From assembly GCA_016714445.1 (NCBI GenBank), contig JADJNF010000001.1, forward strand, positions 930,001 through 994,000: a stretch of 64,000 nucleotides of DNA. Direction: 5' to 3'. Numbering within the stretch: position 1 is the first letter of the stretch; every line of letters starts with the position of its first letter. Shown one piece after another: positions 64,000 to 64,000 of this stretch. Under the pieces are notes generated by a model that did no database searches, was not told where the DNA came from, and saw nothing but the letters and a program-made list of their open reading frames with translations. The stretch comes from Saprospiraceae bacterium (GTDB taxonomy: Bacteria; Bacteroidota; Bacteroidia; Chitinophagales; Saprospiraceae). Position numbers and translations under genes: made by a program.

Positions 64000-64000
64000 C

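Overview
The window looks like chromosomal DNA of a member of the Bacteroidota, probably a Saprospiraceae-like environmental lineage. The evidence is low GC, type IX secretion (T9SS) C-terminal sorting domains, a SusC-type TonB-dependent receptor with a carboxypeptidase-regulatory-like N-terminus, a hybrid two-component sensor with propeller, kinase, receiver and AraC output, a FISUMP-type surface protein, and TAnnTTTG promoter -7 boxes. The genus placement is inference. I found no rRNA, tRNA, CRISPR array or integrase gene.

Layout. 0-4 kb: a HicB/HicA-like pair cut by the window edge, a hypothetical gene, a stranded T9SS-domain remnant, and a coupled pair encoding a double aspartic protease and a tandem glycogen-binding-like protein. 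4.2-13 kb: a large arsenic locus on the minus strand (arsR, acr3, arsC, arsE, rhodanese, ArsP-like permease, methyltransferase, arsF, four-helix protein, arsG, TonB receptor). It combines inorganic arsenic resistance with the ArsE/F/G set known for nitro-aromatic arsenicals. Four copies of a TTCG-N8-CGAA palindrome sit in pairs before arsR and before arsE, and the proximal one of each pair covers a TAnnTTTG box. 13-26.4 kb: an accessory zone of small unrelated minus-strand genes (DUF4145, methyltransferases, hicAB, DUF4287, DinB, acyltransferase, hydrolases). It is punctuated by attC-like palindromes, two 0.75-kb direct repeats, a three-copy dispersed repeat and a MITE-like element with TA target duplications, so it resembles an integrase-less cassette array. 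It ends with a secreted M43 protease that has a near-identical second copy at 54-55.5 kb.

27-39 kb: plus-strand metabolic and regulatory genes, then a diheme peroxidase / YHYH / sulfatase cluster bracketed by pieces of a restriction-modification gene. The intact homologue lies at 35.8-38.9 kb, and a secreted esterase interrupted by one stop codon lies in between. 39-41 kb: a long non-coding stretch with a 21-bp tandem repeat that reads as leucine heptads, another MITE copy and tandem hairpins. 41-52 kb: two metal-binding proteins and a TetR-associated region leading to a TolC/adaptor/RND efflux operon. A 14-bp palindrome just after a good promoter is a candidate TetR operator. The tetR gene is frameshifted, and a 350-bp GC-rich stretch inside this region looks like bad sequence. 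52-64 kb: DsrE, Crp and MFS genes, the second M43 protease, a CC-rich secreted peptide opposite a SigZ-type sigma factor, the hybrid sensor, a FISUMP protein, an acidic secreted protein and the C-terminal part of a DUF6596-type ECF sigma factor.

Two genes (GNAT, tetR) are broken by single-base changes in homopolymers and one (esterase) by an in-frame TAG. Whether these are biological or sequencing errors cannot be settled from the sequence.
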